Translations under genes and position numbers: made by a program
Notes under the pieces: generated by a model
What the model saw: the letters and a program-made list of their open reading frames with translations, nothing else
Database searches by the model: none
What the model was told of the DNA's origin: nothing
Shown: positions 6,304-8,277 of the stretch, piece after piece
Position numbering within the stretch: the first letter of the stretch is position 1
Layout: each line of letters begins with the position of its first letter
From: Deltaproteobacteria bacterium
GTDB lineage: Bacteria > Desulfobacterota > DSM-4660 > Desulfatiglandales > B25-G16
Assembly (NCBI GenBank): GCA_003646875.1
Contig: QMLT01000060.1
Location: 1-8,277, forward strand
DNA: 8,277 nt
Direction of reading: 5' to 3'

Positions 6304-6591
6304 ATGACCTTAACCAAAGAAAAGATTATCGATAGTATTTACAATCAGGTGGGTCTAAGCAAGAACCAATCAAGAAGGGTTGTGGAAAGTTTGTTAGAAA
6401 TAATCAAGCAAACACTTGCAAAAAAAGAAGACCTCCTCATAAGCGGCTTTGGGAAATTCATTGTCAAAGATAAAGGAGCTCGAAAAGGAAGAAATCCTCA
6501 GACCAAAGAAGACCTGAAGTTACGAGCAAGAAAAGTTGTTGTGTTTCGGACCTCTGGTGTTCTGCGGAAAAAAATCAATCATAAGGGCTAA
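6304..6591 (+). CDS. ihfA: Integration host factor alpha-type DNA-bending protein (HU/IHF family)
   Basis: This is a small nucleoid protein that binds DNA as a dimer and bends it sharply, helping transcription, recombination and chromosome packing. The 95 residues span the whole family length. It opens with MTLTKEKIIDSIYNQVGLSK, typical of IHF alpha. It carries the body motif ISGFGKF (46-52) and the DNA-wrapping arm with GRNPQTKEDL (62-71), whose Pro65 would wedge between base pairs, and ends with ARKVVVFRTSGVLRKKIN. The start and arm resemble IHF alpha more than HU, but assignment from sequence by eye is not absolute. The ribosome site is GGGGG (6291-6295), eight bases before ATG. The stop overlaps the end of the opposing rlpA. 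A beta partner is not in the window. Confidence 0.85.
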   Translation: MTLTKEKIIDSIYNQVGLSKNQSRRVVESLLEIIKQTLAKKEDLLISGFGKFIVKDKGARKGRNPQTKEDLKLRARKVVVFRTSGVLRKKINHKG

Positions 6592-7364
6592 AGCGCTACA
6601 ATAAATACTTGAGAAAATCCAAGATATTTCAATTTATCAACCATTTTATTGGCCCCGGTTAAATCATTAGAAAGGGATACCCTCACCCTGTAAAGAGTTT
6701 TTTCTTGAGGCGACACATACGTTGTGATGGTAGCATAACGAAAGATAACTATAAGGCGATTTACTAATCTTAGTGCATTATCTTTATTTTCAAAGGCGCC
6801 AACCTGTATAGTAAATTTCCCTTTTCTAAAATCCGCTGCCTCTACGAGTGGCACATAGTCATTTCCTGATTTAATCTGTCCAATCTTTCTTGATAAGGCA
6901 ACCAGACGTACTTTTGCTACTCCAGGGCCAAGCAATCCTATCTGCCTGGCAGCGCCATACGATAGATCAATAATCCTCCCTTTAACAAAAGGACCTCTGT
7001 CGTTAATCCTAACTATAACCTCTCTCCGATTCGCTAAATTCTGTACCTTTACATATGTTCCAAAGGGTAATATCTTATGCGCGGCAGTCTTACCATACAT
7101 ATTATAAATCTCGCCACTGGAAGTTTTCTTTCCATGAAACTCCTTTCCATACCATGAAGCCATGCCTTCCTGAACAAGCCCTTCTCCATTCAGAAGAGGA
7201 TAATATATTACCCCGTTTACCGAATATGATTTTGGTAAACGGCCATCCATTGTTTTTGGCAATACTATAGCCGGTTTTTTATAACTGCTAAGTCTTATCT
7301 GTTCCTTACCACCAGCGCAGCCAAAAATACTTATAATAAGAAGTAAATAAAAAAATTTCTTCAT
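6588..7364 (-). CDS. rlpA: RlpA-like septal lytic transglycosylase lipoprotein with SPOR domain
   Basis: RlpA is an outer-membrane lipoprotein that cuts peptidoglycan strands lacking stem peptides, helping daughter cells separate; the SPOR domain takes it to such denuded septal glycan. The signal peptide MKKFFYLLLIISIFGC ends in a lipobox with Cys16. A short link with YSVNGVIYYPL (47-57) is usual before the domain. The double-psi beta-barrel domain spans about 65-157 with ASWYG, FHGKKTSSGE, AAH and NDRGPF. Glu85, His96 and Asp122 line up with the catalytic residues known from Pseudomonas RlpA (same spacing, 11 and 26). The SPOR domain (KFTIQVGAF to the end, 183-258) closes the 258 residues. 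No Shine-Dalgarno sequence is seen before the ATG; the leader is repeat-like. It follows the crotonase gene by 54 bases and may share its transcript. Confidence 0.92.
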   Translation of the reverse strand: MKKFFYLLLIISIFGCAGGKEQIRLSSYKKPAIVLPKTMDGRLPKSYSVNGVIYYPLLNGEGLVQEGMASWYGKEFHGKKTSSGEIYNMYGKTAAHKILPFGTYVKVQNLANRREVIVRINDRGPFVKGRIIDLSYGAARQIGLLGPGVAKVRLVALSRKIGQIKSGNDYVPLVEAADFRKGKFTIQVGAFENKDNALRLVNRLIVIFRYATITTYVSPQEKTLYRVRVSLSNDLTGANKMVDKLKYLGFSQVFIVAL

Positions 7365-7370
7365 GGCTTA

Positions 7371-7398
7371 CTGGATACTTGACGCTGGATATTTGTTA
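7371..7398. repeat. Two 14-base imperfect tandem units in the rlpA leader
   Basis: CTGGATACTTGACG (7371-7384) and CTGGATATTTGTTA (7385-7398) share the CTGGATAnTTG core. They fill most of the 54-base gap upstream of rlpA and start six bases from its ATG, where a ribosome site would be expected. Confidence 0.4.
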
Positions 7399-7418
7399 CG
7401 AACTTTAGCTCACCTTGG

Positions 7419-8180
7419 TTAACAGTTCTTCCACTCAGGAGTCCTTTTCTCCAAAAATGCCTTTAATCCTTCCTGGGCATCGGATGTTTTCATTAATTCA
7501 TTTAAATATATCTCTTCAATAACCTTTAATGAAGCTTCAAAGTCATCTCTCAGACCAGCTTTTATAGTCTTTTTTGTAATGCTTATAACCTCAGCGCTAA
7601 GAGATAGATAAGGCTTAATGAATTCATCGGTTTCCTGAGATAAATCACCCTTTGCAACCACCTTGTTTATGAGTCCCATACCCATTGACTCCTGTGCAGA
7701 GACAATCCGGCCAGAAAGAATCAAATCCATAGCAGCCTTTCTCCCAATAATCCGTGGCATTATCTGGGCGGCAATCGGGGGAAGCACTCCCACCTGGATC
7801 TCAGGCTGCCCAAATTTTGCTGTATCATCGGCAATTACCAGATCACAAAAAACTGCCAGCTCACACCCCCCGCCTAAGCAAGACCCGTAGACAGAAGCCA
7901 CAGTGACGGCGCCTAATTGATCCATCAGCCGGAACATGCCGTGGAAGCTCTCTATCATCTTCGGAGCAAAATCACCCGTATGTTCCGCAACATCCACCCC
8001 TGCGGAAAAGCATTTTCCATCTGCATTAAATAGAACCACCTTAAGATCCCTCTTTTCTATCCAACCTTTAAGCACATCATTTATCTCATCCATCATCTCA
8101 ATATTAAGAACATTCACAGGAGGCCTGTTAAGGGTAATTGTCCCCAGTCCCTCCTTAAGTTGTACCTCTATATGTTTCAT
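7419..8180 (-). CDS. Enoyl-CoA hydratase/isomerase (crotonase) family, like cyclohexa-1,5-diene-carbonyl-CoA hydratase
   Basis: The fold and both acid residues of a hydratase are present: oxyanion loop FSAGVDVAEH (58-67), GSCLGGGCELA (99-109) with Glu107, and FGQPEI (123-128) with Glu127, twenty residues apart as in rat enoyl-CoA hydratase Glu144/Glu164. After that, common crotonases have a Gly-rich loop (GxGGTQR type); here it is GVLPPIAAQIMPRIIGR (131-147). That loop, the SFHGMFRLM segment (78-86) and the tail YLNELMKTSDAQEGLKAFLEKR recall, from memory, the dienoyl-CoA hydratase (Dch/BamR) of anaerobic benzoyl-CoA degradation, which adds water to cyclohexa-1,5-diene-1-carboxyl-CoA. The exact substrate is inference. 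Length 253 is normal. The start has a good ribosome site. rlpA follows in the same direction, with no functional link evident. The genes upstream are outside the window. Confidence 0.85.
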   Translation of the reverse strand: MKHIEVQLKEGLGTITLNRPPVNVLNIEMMDEINDVLKGWIEKRDLKVVLFNADGKCFSAGVDVAEHTGDFAPKMIESFHGMFRLMDQLGAVTVASVYGSCLGGGCELAVFCDLVIADDTAKFGQPEIQVGVLPPIAAQIMPRIIGRKAAMDLILSGRIVSAQESMGMGLINKVVAKGDLSQETDEFIKPYLSLSAEVISITKKTIKAGLRDDFEASLKVIEEIYLNELMKTSDAQEGLKAFLEKRTPEWKNC

Positions 8181-8186
8181 TTTTTT

Positions 8187-8193
8187 CTCCTTT
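8187..8193 (-). promoter_or_regulatory. Ribosome binding site of the crotonase-family gene
   Basis: On the minus strand AAAGGAG stands six bases (all A) before the ATG at 8180. It is among the strongest ribosome sites in the window and fixes the start. Confidence 0.75.
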
Positions 8194-8221
8194 CTAAGAC
8201 ATCTTCTAATTAACCTGAATA

Positions 8222-8248
8222 GTTGCTCTAAAAAGCTTTTTCAGTAAC
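8222..8248. promoter_or_regulatory. Imperfect palindrome upstream of the crotonase-family gene
   Basis: A perfect 12-base palindrome AAAAAGCTTTTT (8230-8241) is flanked by GTTGCT (8222-8227) and AGTAAC (8243-8248), which pair except for one G-T position. The whole is a 27-base near-symmetrical site about 40-70 bases before the start codon. It could be an operator, or a hairpin in the leader; no clear -35/-10 pair was found around it. Confidence 0.3.
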
Positions 8249-8277
8249 TTAGTTTGTAGAAATATTTACCTTTATAC

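Noticed and set aside
1..8277. A hidden novel multi-gene system, CRISPR array, tRNA or rRNA gene, or toxin-antitoxin pair.
   Set aside because: Every sizeable open frame is explained by a known housekeeping family. The gaps are all under 260 bases and contain repeats and control signals only. No cloverleaf, spaced identical repeats or small two-gene cassettes were seen by eye.

Overview
The window is a stretch of bacterial chromosome, AT-leaning and dense with housekeeping genes. The gene set and order (dxr, rseP and tsaB in a row; a short-form psd overlapping pssA; rsmD next to coaD; an IHF-alpha-like gene; a lipoprotein RlpA with a SPOR domain) point to a Gram-negative anaerobe of the Deltaproteobacteria/Desulfobacterota type. 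This placement is inference from gene content. The two-membrane envelope is supported by the lipoprotein RlpA, RseP and the phosphatidylethanolamine genes. The last gene resembles the dienoyl-CoA hydratases of anaerobic benzoyl-CoA breakdown, which would fit such an organism.

Layout. Positions 1-251 are non-coding: a GC-rich nested palindrome (1-78), weak hairpins and a fragment of a seven-base repeat, ending in the dxr ribosome site. A forward cluster follows: dxr (isoprenoid precursors), rseP (site-2 protease) and tsaB (tRNA t6A synthesis). A terminator-like hairpin and a promoter candidate separate it from psd and pssA, which overlap by 23 bases and carry out the two successive steps from CDP-diacylglycerol to phosphatidylethanolamine. 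A 224-base gap (4883-5106) holds a structure that looks like a small non-autonomous mobile element. Then come rsmD and coaD (1 base apart), a 140-base structured gap, and the IHF-alpha-like gene. On the minus strand, the crotonase-family gene lies upstream of rlpA. The 3' end of rlpA overlaps that of the IHF gene by 4 bases.

Coding regions all look intact and ordinary. I find no defence system, CRISPR array, RNA gene, transposase or new multi-gene system. The interesting material lies between the genes. The best case is a 136-base segment with imperfect inverted ends and an exact 10-base direct repeat on either side, just upstream of rsmD. Related end sequences occur right after pssA and in front of the IHF gene, which suggests a dispersed family of small palindromic repeats.
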